A stretch of 64,000 bases of DNA from Citrobacter sedlakii NBRC 105722 (lineage in GTDB: Bacteria; Pseudomonadota; Gammaproteobacteria; Enterobacterales; Enterobacteriaceae): the NCBI RefSeq assembly GCF_000759835.1, contig NZ_BBNB01000015.1, positions 62,001 through 126,000 of the forward strand, written 5' to 3'. A model generated the notes under the pieces. That model worked only from the letters and a program-made list of their open reading frames with translations, did no database searches and was not told the origin of the DNA. Positions 9,423 through 26,514 of this stretch are shown here, in pieces. Every line of letters begins with the position of its first letter. Within the stretch, counting starts at the first letter, position 1. The position numbers and the translations under genes are program-made.

Positions 9423-10055
9423 ATGATTCGTCTATCCGATCAGACACCCCTGGGCACCGGACGACATCGTAAATGTTATGCGCATCCGGATGATGCCCGG
9501 CGCTGTATCAAGATTGTCTATAACGGCGGCCACGGCGGCGATAAAGAGACACAGCGCGAACTGAAATACTACGCGCGTCTCTCTCGCTATTTGCAGGACT
9601 GGAGCGGGATCCCGCGCTATTACGGCACGGTGGAGACCGACTGCGGTACAGGATATGTATACGATGTGATTGCCGATTACGATGGCAAACCGTCTGTGAC
9701 GCTCACTGAATTTGCTAAACAGTGTCGTTACGAGGATGACGTTGCCGTTTTGCGTCAATTACTGAAGAAGCTGAAGCGCTATCTGCGTGACAACCATATC
9801 GTGACCATGACGCTGAAGCCGCAGAATATCCTCTGCCATCGCATCAGTGAATCCGAAGTGGTGCCCGTCGTGTGCGATAACATTGGTGAAGGAACGCTGA
9901 TCCCGCTGGCCAGCTGGTCGAAATGGTTTTGCCAGCGCAAGCAGGAACGTTTGTGGCAGCGGTTTATTGCCCAACCGGCATTGGCACTGGCGCTGGAAAG
10001 AAGCGCGGCGCCAAAAGAGTCCGCAGGTCTGGCGCTCTCTTCCCGCGAGGCTTAA
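9423..10055 (+). CDS. yrbL: YrbL, PhoP-regulated protein with a kinase-like fold
   Basis: This is a 210-residue soluble protein of the YrbL family, the same length as in E. coli. The start MIRLSDQTPLGTGRHRKCYAHP and the HIVTMTLKPQNILCH segment suggest a remote protein-kinase-like fold, the latter resembling a catalytic-loop region, although a canonical HRD is absent. Its biochemical function is unknown. The upstream boxes suggest control by PhoP and PmrA, which respond to low magnesium, cationic peptides and iron. It converges on mtgA with only five bases between the stop codons. Confidence 0.93.
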   Translation: MIRLSDQTPLGTGRHRKCYAHPDDARRCIKIVYNGGHGGDKETQRELKYYARLSRYLQDWSGIPRYYGTVETDCGTGYVYDVIADYDGKPSVTLTEFAKQCRYEDDVAVLRQLLKKLKRYLRDNHIVTMTLKPQNILCHRISESEVVPVVCDNIGEGTLIPLASWSKWFCQRKQERLWQRFIAQPALALALERSAAPKESAGLALSSREA

Positions 10056-10060
10056 AACGT

Positions 10061-10780
10061 TTAATACAACGCGTTGCGGGTCATAAACGACTCGCCACCC
10101 AACTGCCGCATCTGACGCAGTATCCATGCCTGACGGCTACGGACATACCCGGACGGCGCGGCGGCATTATAGCGCAGCGGATTAGGCAACACAGCCGCGA
10201 GCAGCGCCGCTTCCGACTGCGTCAACCGGCTGGCGGGCTTGCCGAAATAGCGCTGTGCCGCGGCCTCCACGCCAAAAATTCCCTCGCCGAATTCGGCGAT
10301 ATTCAGATACACCGTCAGGATCCGCTTCTTGCTCCAGACGGTCTCGACACCCAGCGTCAGACCCGCCTCCAGACCTTTACGCAGCCAGCTTCGCCCGTCC
10401 CATAAAAAGAGATTCTTGACCGTTTGCTGTGACAGCGTAGAGGCGCCGCGTATGCGGTTCTCGTTGCGCTCATTGTGCGACAGCGCTTTTTCAATCGCGG
10501 CGACGTCAAACCCCCAGTGCGCCGGGAAGTGCTGATCTTCAGCGGCAATCACCGCCAGTCCCATCCAGGGGGAGATTTCATTCATATTCACCCAGTCGGA
10601 ATGGGCGACATAGCCGAAATCCCCCTGTAGCCACGCGCTAATCTGGCGCTCCGCCATAACCGCGGAAAACGGCACCGGCGCCACGCTGAACAGCGCAATG
10701 CCGCCGCCCCAGAACACCGCGAGCACCAGAATAATGCGCAGAACCAGACGCCGCAGAAACGCGGTGATGCCTTTTTTCAT
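10061..10780 (-). CDS. mtgA: MtgA, monofunctional peptidoglycan glycosyltransferase
   Basis: MtgA polymerises lipid II into glycan strands without a transpeptidase domain. The 239-residue protein has an N-terminal membrane anchor (about residues 12-35) and a GT51 domain with the catalytic motif [10 protein letters not shown] at 81-90 and the conserved [13 protein letters not shown] at 111-123, plus [10 protein letters not shown] near 151-160. E. coli MtgA is 242 residues. Its start overlaps the stop of elbB by four bases, so they form an operon. Confidence 0.96.
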   Translation of the reverse strand: MKKGITAFLRRLVLRIILVLAVFWGGGIALFSVAPVPFSAVMAERQISAWLQGDFGYVAHSDWVNMNEISPWMGLAVIAAEDQHFPAHWGFDVAAIEKALSHNERNENRIRGASTLSQQTVKNLFLWDGRSWLRKGLEAGLTLGVETVWSKKRILTVYLNIAEFGEGIFGVEAAAQRYFGKPASRLTQSEAALLAAVLPNPLRYNAAAPSGYVRSRQAWILRQMRQLGGESFMTRNALY

Positions 10781-11430
10781 TCCGTCAGAACCAGCACGCG
10801 CGACACCAGTTTTTCAATGCCAGACGCTGCCTCGGCAATATTCTGCGCCAGCATATACGCCGGTGTAGTGACAATTTTATGGTCTTCATCGACGACAATA
10901 TCATCAACCGGGCATGGCACATGCTCTGCGCCCATATCTTCCAGTACTTCTGCGGTATCAATGTCGGTACCAATGGTCAACCGCAGCGGGAAGCCGAAGA
11001 TTTTCGGCAGCATCGCCGGGGCGATACACATAAAGCCGAGCGGTTTCCCCGACTGATGCATGGCGACAGCCAGCGCCGCAAGATCTGCGTCAACCTGACA
11101 TTCACGGCCCTGGCTGGCGAAGGTGCTCAAATTTTTAGCCGCGCCAAAGCCGCCAGGAACGATCAGCGCATCCAGTTCAGCAGAAACGGCTTGCGAAAGC
11201 GGGCGTATCTCACCACGCGTAATGCGGGCCGCCTCGATCAGCACATTGCGGGTTTCCGCCATCGACTCTCCCGTCACATGGTTAACCACATCGGCCTGGG
11301 GCTTATCCGGCGCAAAGCAAACGGCCTGCGCGCCGCTACGGGCAATCGCCAGCAAAGTCAGCACCGCTTCATGAATTTCCGCGCCGTCATAGACGCCGCA
11401 TCCGCTGAGCACTACGCCAATTTTCTTCAT
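10777..11430 (-). CDS. elbB: ElbB (GlxIII-like), DJ-1/PfpI-type glyoxalase
   Basis: ElbB belongs to the class I glutamine amidotransferase-like/DJ-1 superfamily, and E. coli ElbB has weak glyoxalase activity. The 217-residue protein has the nucleophile-elbow cysteine at about residue 135 in GFMCIAPAM and a conserved [11 protein letters not shown] loop at 91-101. E. coli ElbB has the same length. It is the first gene of the elbB-mtgA pair and is divergent from arcZ. A link to isoprenoid synthesis has been proposed from E. coli genetics, but the role is not settled. Confidence 0.94.
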   Translation of the reverse strand: MKKIGVVLSGCGVYDGAEIHEAVLTLLAIARSGAQAVCFAPDKPQADVVNHVTGESMAETRNVLIEAARITRGEIRPLSQAVSAELDALIVPGGFGAAKNLSTFASQGRECQVDADLAALAVAMHQSGKPLGFMCIAPAMLPKIFGFPLRLTIGTDIDTAEVLEDMGAEHVPCPVDDIVVDEDHKIVTTPAYMLAQNIAEAASGIEKLVSRVLVLTE

Positions 11431-11547
11431 GCAAAATGTCCTTTTCCCTTCGTATGAAGCGCATTAATAATTGTGATTACACTGCCGCGCTTCACACATT
11501 TAACTGATTCATGTAACAAAACATTTAAGATTTGCTATCTTATCTGC

Positions 11548-11669
11548 GTGCGGCCTGAAAATGAGCGCTGCGCCTTTTGAGATAATGAGTATAACTTACG
11601 GCGCAGCCACGATTTCCCTGGTGTTGGCGCAGTATTCGCGCACCCCGGTCAAGCCGGGGTCATTTTTTT
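11548..11669 (+). ncRNA. arcZ: ArcZ (RyhA/SraH), Hfq-dependent small RNA
   Basis: ArcZ is an Hfq-binding sRNA that stimulates rpoS translation and represses several mRNAs; a processed 3' fragment of about 55 nt is the active form. It begins GTGCGGCCTGAAAA and contains the conserved seed region with TGGTGTTGGCGCAG and a perfect terminator CACCCCGGTC-AAGCCGGGGT followed by T residues at 11641-11669. A -10 element TATCTT at 11536-11541 is 6 bases before the start. ArcA represses arcZ in E. coli. The T tract overlaps the arcB stop codon on the opposite strand by about 10 bases. Confidence 0.92.
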
Positions 11670-13999
11670 CCGCCGTTCGCCGCCACCCAGGCTTTCAGCA
11701 CCGCCACGTCGTGCTGCCACTCCTGCTTCATCTCTTCTATCCATTCGCCGACGTTATCCTCCCAGGCCGGGAGATCCGGAGACTGGATCTGCTGCCCCAA
11801 CTGTTGCAAATGACGCAAACCGACAGAGCCAGCGGCGCCTTTGATTTTATGTCCTTCTTCCACCACGCCTTTTTTGTCGCGCGCCGTCAGATTGGACTCC
11901 AGCACGCTCAAATAGCCCGGCATCATCTTTTCAAACACGGCGAGGCCATCGGTAATCAGCTTCGGCCCCACCAGCTCGATATACTGTTCCAGCATCGGAA
12001 TATCTAACAGCGCTTGTGATTTACTGCTTTCTTCAGGTGTCACCGTGCTCTCCTCCTCGTTTTGCGTGTCCCAGTACTTCTTGATCATCGCGGTTAATGC
12101 CGGAACCGACAGCGGCTTGCTCAACACGTCATCCATTCCGGCATCCAGATACTCTTGTTTATCTTTCAGAACGTTCGCGGTCAGCGCCACCAGCGGCGGC
12201 AGATCTTCACGCGAATAGCGTTTGGTCAGCTCACGGGAGATATCAAGACCGGTCATGTCCGGCAGTTGGATGTCAAGCAGCACCAGGTCATACTCGCCCG
12301 GCGTGAACATCTCCAGCGCCGCTTTGCCCGTCATTGCCACGTCTACGCTATTACCGAGTTTTTCCAGCACCGAACGCGCCACAATGACATTGAGTTCGAT
12401 ATCTTCCACCAGCAGCACATGCAGCGCCGGCAGCGGCAGATCGTCCTCTTCAAACGCGTCTTCCACTTCTTCCGCGACGGCGGGCGCATGCACGGTCAGC
12501 GTAAAGGTGGAACCTTTCCCCGGCTGGCTGGACACGGTGATATCGCCGCCCATGTTCTTCGCCAGACGACGGGAAACCGCCAGACCAATCCCGGTGCCGG
12601 TGGCCGGTTTACCGCCGTGGCTGTCTTTCACCTGATAATACATGGCGAAGATTTTATCCTGCTCATCCTGCGGAATACCGATGCCGGAGTCCTGCACCTC
12701 AAAATGCAAGATATCGCCTTCGTCATAGCGAACCCGCACCGTCACCTGACCCTGCTGGGTAAATTTCACCGCGTTGCTGATCAGATTCCACAGAATCTGG
12801 CGCAGACGCGTACCGTCGGTCACCACCTTATGCGGCAGCGGCAGCGTCGGCTCCAGCACAAAACGCAGCCCTTTCTGCTGCGCCTGCAGACCGGAGAGGT
12901 TTTCCAGGTCGGCCATAAAGCTGGTGAAATCCACCGGCTGATTATCGAGCTGGACTTTTCGCCGCTCCATCTTATCCATGTCAATGATATCGTTGAAAAT
13001 ATTCCCAAGCGTCACGGCGGAAACATGGATCGTTTTCAGGTATTTTTCCTGCTCGGCGGTCAGGTCGGTGTCGAGCAGAATGCGGCTCAGGCCGACGATG
13101 CCGTTCAGCGGCGTACGAAGCTCATGGCTAATAGTGGAGATAAAGGTGGTTTTGTCGCGGCTGGCGCGCTCAAGGGCATCCTGGTAACGCTTCCGCTCGG
13201 TAATATCACGGCCAAAGCCCATCAGACCGTGGCGTTTACCCACGCGGTCGTAGTACGGCACTTTGCGGATTTCAAAACAGGCTTTCCGTCCGTCCGGGTA
13301 GTCCAGCCACTGTTCGTAGGTCAACGACACGTTATGGCGGAACACTTTTTCATCGGTTTCAATGACTTTTTCTGCCGCTTCCGGCGAATAAACATCAGCA
13401 GGCTTTAAGTGCACCAATTGCTTTTCACTTTTGCCGGTCAGCAACTCCATCGCCCGGTTACAGCCGGAAAATTCTTTATCTTCGTTGCGATAAAAAACCA
13501 GGTCCGGAGATGCATCAAGGAATGACCGCAGAAAAGAAGACTGTTGCTCAAGCTGAATTTGCGCTTCCTCGCGCTCTTTGATCTCCACTTTCAGCTGTTC
13601 AAAGGTCGACTGACGTTCAGCTTCCGCCTTTTCGCGATCGGCGATCTCCTGATTCAACTGCGCGATATTATCTTTTAACTGAACGTTGAGCTTCAGGTCG
13701 CGCTCGCGCATCTCCTCCAGCTTTTGCACCAGCCGGGAAAGCCGCTGGCGTGACTCCTCCAGTTGCTCGACCACCACCGACAGAAAATAGACGGCCCAGG
13801 GAGTGATTAATAAACCAAAGAAGATGGAGCGGATGACGTCGATCTGTTCGACCCGGCCATGCAGCACCATAGTGACCGCCATCTGCACGACAATTGCCAG
13901 CACAACGAGCGCTAACGCCAAAAGCAGCGAAAAGCGCACCAGACCCAATTTCATCATTAGATCAACATAGTACTGCGCCAGCATACGAATTTGCTTCAT
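11660..13999 (-). CDS. arcB: ArcB, anaerobic redox-sensing hybrid histidine kinase
   Basis: ArcB senses quinone redox state and phosphorylates ArcA under low oxygen. The 779-residue protein (778 in E. coli) has two membrane helices (about 23-45 and 58-77), a coiled-coil/leucine zipper, a PAS domain with redox cysteines Cys180 and Cys241, a histidine kinase domain with His292 in STISHELRTPLNG, a receiver with Asp576 and a C-terminal HPt domain with His717. All phosphorelay residues are intact and at the E. coli positions. The gene is convergent with arcZ. Confidence 0.98.
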   Translation of the reverse strand: MKQIRMLAQYYVDLMMKLGLVRFSLLLALALVVLAIVVQMAVTMVLHGRVEQIDVIRSIFFGLLITPWAVYFLSVVVEQLEESRQRLSRLVQKLEEMRERDLKLNVQLKDNIAQLNQEIADREKAEAERQSTFEQLKVEIKEREEAQIQLEQQSSFLRSFLDASPDLVFYRNEDKEFSGCNRAMELLTGKSEKQLVHLKPADVYSPEAAEKVIETDEKVFRHNVSLTYEQWLDYPDGRKACFEIRKVPYYDRVGKRHGLMGFGRDITERKRYQDALERASRDKTTFISTISHELRTPLNGIVGLSRILLDTDLTAEQEKYLKTIHVSAVTLGNIFNDIIDMDKMERRKVQLDNQPVDFTSFMADLENLSGLQAQQKGLRFVLEPTLPLPHKVVTDGTRLRQILWNLISNAVKFTQQGQVTVRVRYDEGDILHFEVQDSGIGIPQDEQDKIFAMYYQVKDSHGGKPATGTGIGLAVSRRLAKNMGGDITVSSQPGKGSTFTLTVHAPAVAEEVEDAFEEDDLPLPALHVLLVEDIELNVIVARSVLEKLGNSVDVAMTGKAALEMFTPGEYDLVLLDIQLPDMTGLDISRELTKRYSREDLPPLVALTANVLKDKQEYLDAGMDDVLSKPLSVPALTAMIKKYWDTQNEEESTVTPEESSKSQALLDIPMLEQYIELVGPKLITDGLAVFEKMMPGYLSVLESNLTARDKKGVVEEGHKIKGAAGSVGLRHLQQLGQQIQSPDLPAWEDNVGEWIEEMKQEWQHDVAVLKAWVAANGGKK

Positions 14000-14092
14000 C
14001 AGGAATTTCCTTTACGACAACCTGGCACAATAATACTCAATTCTGGGCGTGACGTTGAAGAATGTGCAAGAAATGCGAGCGCCCGTCATAGA

Positions 14093-15022
14093 TCAGGCGT
14101 CGGGCGAAATCCAGGGGCGTCCAAGCGCCGCCCCCTGAACGCCGTGTTCGTTAAGATAGCGATCCAACTCGACCATTCCGGTCCAGCGATTTTCACACCA
14201 CAGTGGCGCCAACAGCGTCGGACGGCGGGCGCTGGCGGAGATACGATGGTAAATCACTTCCGGCGGCGTATGGCGGATCATCTCTCCTGCCGTCAAGGTA
14301 TAATCGTCCAGCGCAATGCCGGTCAGCCGCCCCGCTTCCCAGGCCTTCGCCATAATGCTACCCGTGACAATATGCAGCGGGTGCAGCTTAATGCCATCCA
14401 CCCCCGTCTCCACCACCCGCGCCAGCGTTTGCAGACACTCACGCTGGCCTTCGCCCGGCAAGCCGACGATAAGATGCGCGCACACCTTCAGTCCGCGCTC
14501 GCGCGCCAGCCGGGTGGTGCGCTGGTAGCAGGCGAAATCGTGACCCCGATTAATACGATGCAGGGTTTTATCATGCGCGGTCTGTAACCCAAGCTCCAGC
14601 CACACTTCGTAGCCCTGGTCTTTATACTCACAGAGCAGATCGAGCACCGCATCCGGCACGCAGTCGGGACGCGTGCCGACGCACAGGCCGACCATGTTGG
14701 CCTGGCTTATCGCCTGCTGATACATCGCGCGCAGCACCTGCACTTCGGCGAAGGTGCTGGTATAAGCCTGGAAATAAGCCAGATAGCGTTTGGCGCGATT
14801 GACCCGATGCGCCTGATGGGCAAGCTGTTCGGCGATTGATCGATGCTGCTGGGCTTCATCGGCAAAAGAGGCGACGTTACAGAAAGTGCAGCCGCCACGA
14901 CCGATGGTGCCGTCACGGTTAGGGCAGCTAAACCCGCCGTGCAGCGTCAGTTTATGAACCTTTTGTCCATAACGACGCGAAAGATCCCCACCAAACATAT
15001 TGACTAATTTCTGTAACTGCAT
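14093..15022 (-). CDS. yhcC: YhcC, radical SAM protein of the Elp3/TIGR01212 type
   Basis: This is a 309-residue radical SAM family protein of unknown substrate. The cluster-binding cysteines are Cys33, Cys45 and Cys48 in CPNRDGTIGRGGCTFC, a CX11CX2C spacing unlike the usual CX3CX2C but normal for this subfamily. Later motifs (VGLPGEG, LELGLQT) fit a TIM-barrel core and a related C-terminal region. It is co-directional with arcB, 93 bases upstream, and divergent from gltB. Function has not been established; tRNA or small-molecule modification is only a family-based guess. Confidence 0.92.
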   Translation of the reverse strand: MQLQKLVNMFGGDLSRRYGQKVHKLTLHGGFSCPNRDGTIGRGGCTFCNVASFADEAQQHRSIAEQLAHQAHRVNRAKRYLAYFQAYTSTFAEVQVLRAMYQQAISQANMVGLCVGTRPDCVPDAVLDLLCEYKDQGYEVWLELGLQTAHDKTLHRINRGHDFACYQRTTRLARERGLKVCAHLIVGLPGEGQRECLQTLARVVETGVDGIKLHPLHIVTGSIMAKAWEAGRLTGIALDDYTLTAGEMIRHTPPEVIYHRISASARRPTLLAPLWCENRWTGMVELDRYLNEHGVQGAALGRPWISPDA

Positions 15023-15708
15023 AATCTGATAGACCGCCTCTTAAAAAGAGGCCAAAGCCTGCCATTTTTAGCCCCGTTCGGCGATGACCTGGATCAATCG
15101 CCACGGCGGGCTTTTATCAATTGCATATCCAGTCAAAATAAACGCTATTTCATTCATAAGCTGTTCAATTATTTTTCCTTATCTCCTTCCATTTTTTTTA
15201 TCTTCTGACGCCGATTGCGCAAAAACAGTATAATGAATTGCCTTCACAGCGACAACCAGCACAAAACACTGCATCTCACGGGGAATCAAGCTGAGATAAG
15301 GGTTCACAGAGGGATATGACAGTGAGACAGATCACACTCCGCATCCCGTCTCTCCCACGTTAAAGCAATGTAAAAATGTCAATAATTCCAGTAATTTCAT
15401 TATGATACATGCTGCGTAGCACATTTTGGCATAAATAAGCTTGCCATTTGACCTGTGTGTGGATTCCCGATAAGTTGGAAATCCGCTGGAAGCTTTCTGG
15501 ATGAGCGCTGCGCTCATCATATTTATGCAGTAATTGAGATTCCCTCTGACAGCAAGTCCTCAAACTTGTTTGACCTACGCGATAAGGATAAAGAGGGCGA
15601 ATGCGAGGTAAGCGTAAGATGCGCAAACCCCGTCGCCATGCTCTTGGTGTGCCCGCGCGCAAACGGTGTCGGAAGGGGATCCCGCAGAGCCTGGGGAGGT
15701 TCACTGAT
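15023..15708 (+). promoter_or_regulatory. Long gltB upstream control region
   Basis: This 686-base gap between divergent yhcC and gltB has no convincing gene. It is AT-rich in places, with a TATAAT at 15229-15234 and a later candidate -10 TATGAT at 15401-15406. In E. coli the gltBDF promoter is long and bound by Lrp, IHF, CRP and ArgR, and this region has the space for that. The start point cannot be fixed by eye. Candidate -35/-10 pairs are weak, so I name none as certain. A GGGGAGG ribosome binding site at about 15692-15698 precedes the gltB start. Confidence 0.55.
15321..15336 (+). promoter_or_regulatory. CRP-like site upstream of gltB
   Basis: AGTGA at 15321-15325, six bases, then TCACA at 15332-15336 matches TGTGA-N6-TCACA at nine of ten positions. 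E. coli gltBDF is reported to be CRP-regulated. It lies about 380 bases before the gltB start codon, so it acts at a promoter well upstream. Confidence 0.6.
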
Positions 15709-21600
<5,892 letters not shown>

Positions 21601-21613
21601 ACCGTTCAGGCTT

Positions 21614-21643
21614 CCCGGCTATCGCACCAGCGCTGATAGCCGG
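21614..21643 (+). other. Stem-loop after gltD
   Basis: CCCGGCTATC at 21614-21623 pairs with GATAGCCGGG at 21634-21643, a perfect 10-base stem. The following bases are GAGTCCATTTCC, without a T run, so it is probably an mRNA 3' stabiliser or weak terminator for gltBD. Confidence 0.55.
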
Positions 21644-21784
21644 GGAGTCCATTTCCAACGAAAAATTTGCGCCAGACCTGTTTTGCAGCATTTGGAAATC
21701 CCGCAAACAACATCCGCAGAACTTTAAAATGCCCCACCCCTGACCTGACGATGCCTTCTTCTTTTCAATGCTGAATCCAGCCCT

Positions 21785-21822
21785 ACGGAAACGTTTGCAT
21801 TCACCAGAAAAATGTATATCAT
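21785..21822 (+). promoter_or_regulatory. PurR-type operator and promoter of codBA
   Basis: ACGGAAACGTTTGCAT at 21785-21800 matches the PurR consensus ACGCAAACGTTTNCNT at all but one position. Its last six bases (TTGCAT) can serve as a -35, with a -10 TATCAT at 21817-21822 after a 16-base spacer. A purine-bound PurR would therefore block the promoter. E. coli codBA is known to be PurR-regulated. Supports control by purine supply of the following permease and deaminase. Confidence 0.75.
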
Positions 21823-21858
21823 GCGGCGGATTTTTTGGCCAAAATTCAAGGAGGCGTT

Positions 21859-23109
21859 GTGTCGCAAGATAACAATTATAGCCAGGGACCCGTCCCACTG
21901 ACGGCGCGGAAAGGTGTCATTCCATTAACGTTTGTAATGTTGGGATTGACGTTTTTTTCCGCCAGTATGTGGACCGGCGGCACGCTCGGCACCGGTCTTT
22001 CCTATCATGATTTCTTCCTGGCAGTTCTCTTCGGTAATCTTCTCCTCGGTATTTACACCGCTTTTCTCGGTTACATTGGCGCCAAAACTGGCCTTTCGAC
22101 CCACCTCCTAGCCCGCTACTCATTTGGTGTGAAAGGCTCATGGCTTCCCTCCCTGCTATTAGGCGGGACGCAGGTAGGCTGGTTTGGGGTTGGCGTGGCC
22201 ATGTTCGCAATCCCGGTAAGTAAAGCAACGGGAATTGACGTCAATATCCTCATCGCGGTTTCCGGCCTGCTGATGACCATGACCATTTTCTTTGGCATCT
22301 CGGCGCTGACGGTGTTATCGATCATCGCCGTTCCGGCGATTGTCATCCTCGGCAGCTACTCCGTGTGGCTGGCAGTGGACGGCGTGGGCGGTCTGGATCA
22401 CTTAAAAGCGATCGTGCCGCAGACACCGCTCAATTTTTCAGGCGCGCTGGCGCTGGTCGTCGGCTCGTTCATCAGCGCCGGGACGCTCACCGCCGATTTC
22501 GTCCGCTTTGGCCGCAACGCGAAAGGCGCCGTACTGGTCGCGATGGTGGCGTTTTTCCTTGGCAACTCGCTGATGTTTATTTTCGGTGCCGCAGGCGCCG
22601 CCGCGGTGGGCCAGGCTGATATCTCTGACGTTATGATTGCTCAGGGCCTGCTACTGCCCGCCATTATCGTTCTTGGCCTGAACATCTGGACGACCAATGA
22701 CAACGCGCTCTACGCATCGGGTCTGGGCTTTGCCAACATTACCGGGCTCTCCAGCCGCACGCTGTCAGTAGTAAATGGGATTATCGGTACGCTCTGCGCG
22801 CTGTGGCTGTACAATAACTTTGTCGGCTGGCTGACCTTTCTGTCGGCAGCGATTCCCCCCGTTGGCGGGGTGATTATCGCCGATTATCTGATCAACCGCC
22901 GCCGCTACGCCAACTTCCACAACGCAACTTTTGTGACGGTCAACTGGGTCGCCATCTTGTCAGTCGCGCTCGGCGTGGCAGCCGGGCACTATCTCCCCGG
23001 TATTGTGCCGGTGAATGCGGTCCTCGGCGGCGTATTCAGCTACATCCTGTTAACCCCATTCGCCAGACGAACCTTTGCTAACGCCCCGGAGGCCACCCAT
23101 GCAGAATAA
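21859..23109 (+). CDS. codB: CodB, cytosine permease
   Basis: CodB imports cytosine. The 416-residue protein from the GTG at 21859 ([20 protein letters not shown]) belongs to the NCS1 purine/pyrimidine permease family, with about 12 hydrophobic segments and the conserved [14 protein letters not shown] run near the first helices. It begins after an AAGGAGG ribosome binding site; the longer frame from 21835 has no such signal. It overlaps codA by 11 bases. In E. coli codBA lies elsewhere on the chromosome, so the location next to gltD is a gene-order difference. Confidence 0.95.
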   Translation: MSQDNNYSQGPVPLTARKGVIPLTFVMLGLTFFSASMWTGGTLGTGLSYHDFFLAVLFGNLLLGIYTAFLGYIGAKTGLSTHLLARYSFGVKGSWLPSLLLGGTQVGWFGVGVAMFAIPVSKATGIDVNILIAVSGLLMTMTIFFGISALTVLSIIAVPAIVILGSYSVWLAVDGVGGLDHLKAIVPQTPLNFSGALALVVGSFISAGTLTADFVRFGRNAKGAVLVAMVAFFLGNSLMFIFGAAGAAAVGQADISDVMIAQGLLLPAIIVLGLNIWTTNDNALYASGLGFANITGLSSRTLSVVNGIIGTLCALWLYNNFVGWLTFLSAAIPPVGGVIIADYLINRRRYANFHNATFVTVNWVAILSVALGVAAGHYLPGIVPVNAVLGGVFSYILLTPFARRTFANAPEATHAE

Positions 23110-24379
23110 TACGCTCACGATTCGTCAGGCCCGCTTGCAGGGGCAAGAAGGGCTATGGCAGATCGCGATTGAAAACGGACGATTCAGCCGTATTGAACAG
23201 CAGGAAACCGCCTCAGCGCCTGCAGGTCAACAACTTGACGCCGAAGGCGGGTTGGTGATTCCGCCTTTCGTCGAGCCGCATATTCACCTGGATACAACGC
23301 AAACAGCAGGTGAACCAAGCTGGAACCAGTCGGGTACGTTATTCGAAGGTATTGAACGCTGGGCAGAGCGTAAGGCGCTCCTCACCCACGAAGACGTTAA
23401 GACTCGCGCAATGCAGACGCTGAAGTGGCAAATGGCCAACGGTATCCAGCATGTCCGTACTCACGTTGACGTCTCCGATCCCACGCTGACGGCGCTTAAA
23501 GCGATGCTGGAAGTGAAGCAGGATGTTGCCCCATGGGTCGATCTGCAAATCGTGGCGTTCCCGCAGGAGGGCATTCTTTCTTACCCCAACGGCGAGGCAT
23601 TGCTGGAAGAAGCGGTGAGGATGGGCGCGGACGTAATTGGCGCGATCCCCCACTTTGAATTTACCCGCGAGTATGGCGTTGAGTCGTTGCATAAAACGTT
23701 CGCGCTGGCGCAGAAGTACGACAGGCTGATCGACGTGCACTGTGACGAAATCGATGATGAGCAGTCGCGCTTCGTTGAAACCGTCGCCGCGCTGGCGCAT
23801 CGTGACGGGATGGGCCCACGCGTCACGGCCAGTCATACCACGGCGATGCACTCTTATAACGGCGCGTACGCGTCCCGCCTGTTCCGTTTACTGAAAATGT
23901 CGGGCATTAACTTCGTCGCTAATCCGCTGGTGAACATTCACCTGCAGGGCCGTTTCGACACCTATCCTAAGCGTCGCGGCGTGACGCGGGTGAAAGAAAT
24001 GCTGGAAGCGGAAATCAACGTTTGCTTTGGTCATGATGACGTTTTCGATCCGTGGTATCCGCTGGGCACCGCAAACATGTTGCAGGTGCTGCATATGGGA
24101 TTACACGTCTGCCAACTGATGGGGTACGGACAGATTAACGATGGGCTAAATCTGATCACCAGCCACAGTGCGAAAACGCTCCACCTCCAGGATTACGGCG
24201 TGAAGGTAGGAAATTCGGCGAACCTGGTGATTTTACCGGCTGAGAATGGTTTTGATGCGGTTCGTCGCCAGACGCCTGCGCGCTATTCCATCCGCCACGG
24301 AAAGATCATTGCCGAGACGGTTCCCAGCCAGACAACGCTGCATCTGACGCAGCCAGAAGCGGTCACGTTTAAGCGGTAA
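23099..24379 (+). CDS. codA: CodA, cytosine deaminase
   Basis: CodA hydrolyses cytosine to uracil and ammonia. The 426-residue protein (427 in E. coli) has an amidohydrolase TIM barrel with metal ligands His61 and His63 in [10 protein letters not shown], His214 and Glu217 in DVHCDEID, His246 and Asp313 in FGHDDVFD; all are present. The ATG at 23099 lies within the codB 3' end, so the two are translationally coupled. The ammonia produced could feed GltBD upstream, a plausible functional reason for neighbours. Confidence 0.96.
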   Translation: MQNNTLTIRQARLQGQEGLWQIAIENGRFSRIEQQETASAPAGQQLDAEGGLVIPPFVEPHIHLDTTQTAGEPSWNQSGTLFEGIERWAERKALLTHEDVKTRAMQTLKWQMANGIQHVRTHVDVSDPTLTALKAMLEVKQDVAPWVDLQIVAFPQEGILSYPNGEALLEEAVRMGADVIGAIPHFEFTREYGVESLHKTFALAQKYDRLIDVHCDEIDDEQSRFVETVAALAHRDGMGPRVTASHTTAMHSYNGAYASRLFRLLKMSGINFVANPLVNIHLQGRFDTYPKRRGVTRVKEMLEAEINVCFGHDDVFDPWYPLGTANMLQVLHMGLHVCQLMGYGQINDGLNLITSHSAKTLHLQDYGVKVGNSANLVILPAENGFDAVRRQTPARYSIRHGKIIAETVPSQTTLHLTQPEAVTFKR

Positions 24380-24395
24380 TGTGCTGAAGAATATA

Positions 24396-24425
24396 GCCGG
24401 ATAGCGGAGTCATCCCTGTCCGGCC
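24396..24425. repeat. REP-like stem-loop between codA and nanQ
   Basis: GCCGGATAG...CTGTCCGGC forms an imperfect palindrome of the REP type between two convergent genes, where such elements often occur. Similar GCCGGAT cores appear at 28033, 45804 and 47351. Confidence 0.55.
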
Positions 24426-24441
24426 TGTAAATGCATCTGGT

Positions 24442-25777
<1,336 letters not shown>

Positions 25778-25781
<4 letters not shown>

Positions 25782-26467
25782 AGCACCGCCTTTTTCAGCG
25801 CCGCGTTGTACCACCCGCAGATGTGTTCCAGACGCGTAATCGCAGACCCCACCGTCACCGCCCAGGCGCCGTGACGCATCGCCTCCGCGGCCTGTGCTGG
25901 CGTGTTGTAGCGCCCTTCGGCAATCACCCGACACCCGGCGTCGCTCAGGGTTTTGACCAGCGCCAGATCGGGCTCTTCTGGCGTTTCCGGCGTCGTGTAA
26001 CCGGAAAGCGTGGTGCCAATCATATCCGCGCCCCGCTGATGGCAGGCCAGTCCGTCCTCACGCGACGCGCAGTCCGCCATCGCCAGACGCTGATGATGAT
26101 GGATCCTCGCCAGCAGCGCGTCCACAGGAACCGGTCGCACGCGATCGGTACCATCAAACGCAATAATATCCGCCCCGGCCTGCGCCAGCGCATCGACATC
26201 GTCCAGAAACGCGGTGATGCGCACAGGAGAGTCGTCCAGATCGCGCTTGAGGATGCCGATAATCGGCACGTTCACCACAGCGCGCGTTGCCCGTACATTG
26301 TCGATGCCTTCAATACGCAGGGCGACCGCCCCCGCCTGCTCCGCCGCCAGCGCCATCGCCGCAACGATGTCCGGCTTATCCAGCGGACTGCCGGGAACCG
26401 GCTGACAGGAGACAATCAGGCCGCCGTTTGCGGCGATACTTTTATCCAGTTGAGCAAGTAACGACAT
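25778..26467 (-). CDS. nanE: NanE, N-acetylmannosamine 6-phosphate epimerase
   Basis: NanE converts N-acetylmannosamine 6-phosphate to N-acetylglucosamine 6-phosphate, which enters the nag pathway. The 229-residue protein begins [30 protein letters not shown], the typical substrate-binding start, and folds as a TIM barrel; the catalytic segment IGTTLSGYT is present near residues 141-149. It lies 47 bases after nanT and overlaps nanK by four bases. The 47-base gap holds a short ACCCGGT/ACCGGGT stem. Confidence 0.95.
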
Positions 26468-26514
26468 ACTTCTTCCCTTCCGAGTGTTACCCGGTACGAG
26501 ACCGGGTAAATGGC

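Noticed and set aside
12155-13408. 417-codon frame opposite arcB
   Set aside because: Antisense shadow of arcB.
15225-15240. TATAAT at 15229 as a promoter for gltB
   Set aside because: The -35 is weak and the position is far upstream; kept only as a note in the control-region entry.
25782-25934. N-terminal extension of nanK
   Set aside because: It would read through the end of nanE in another frame; NanK of normal length starts at 25781.
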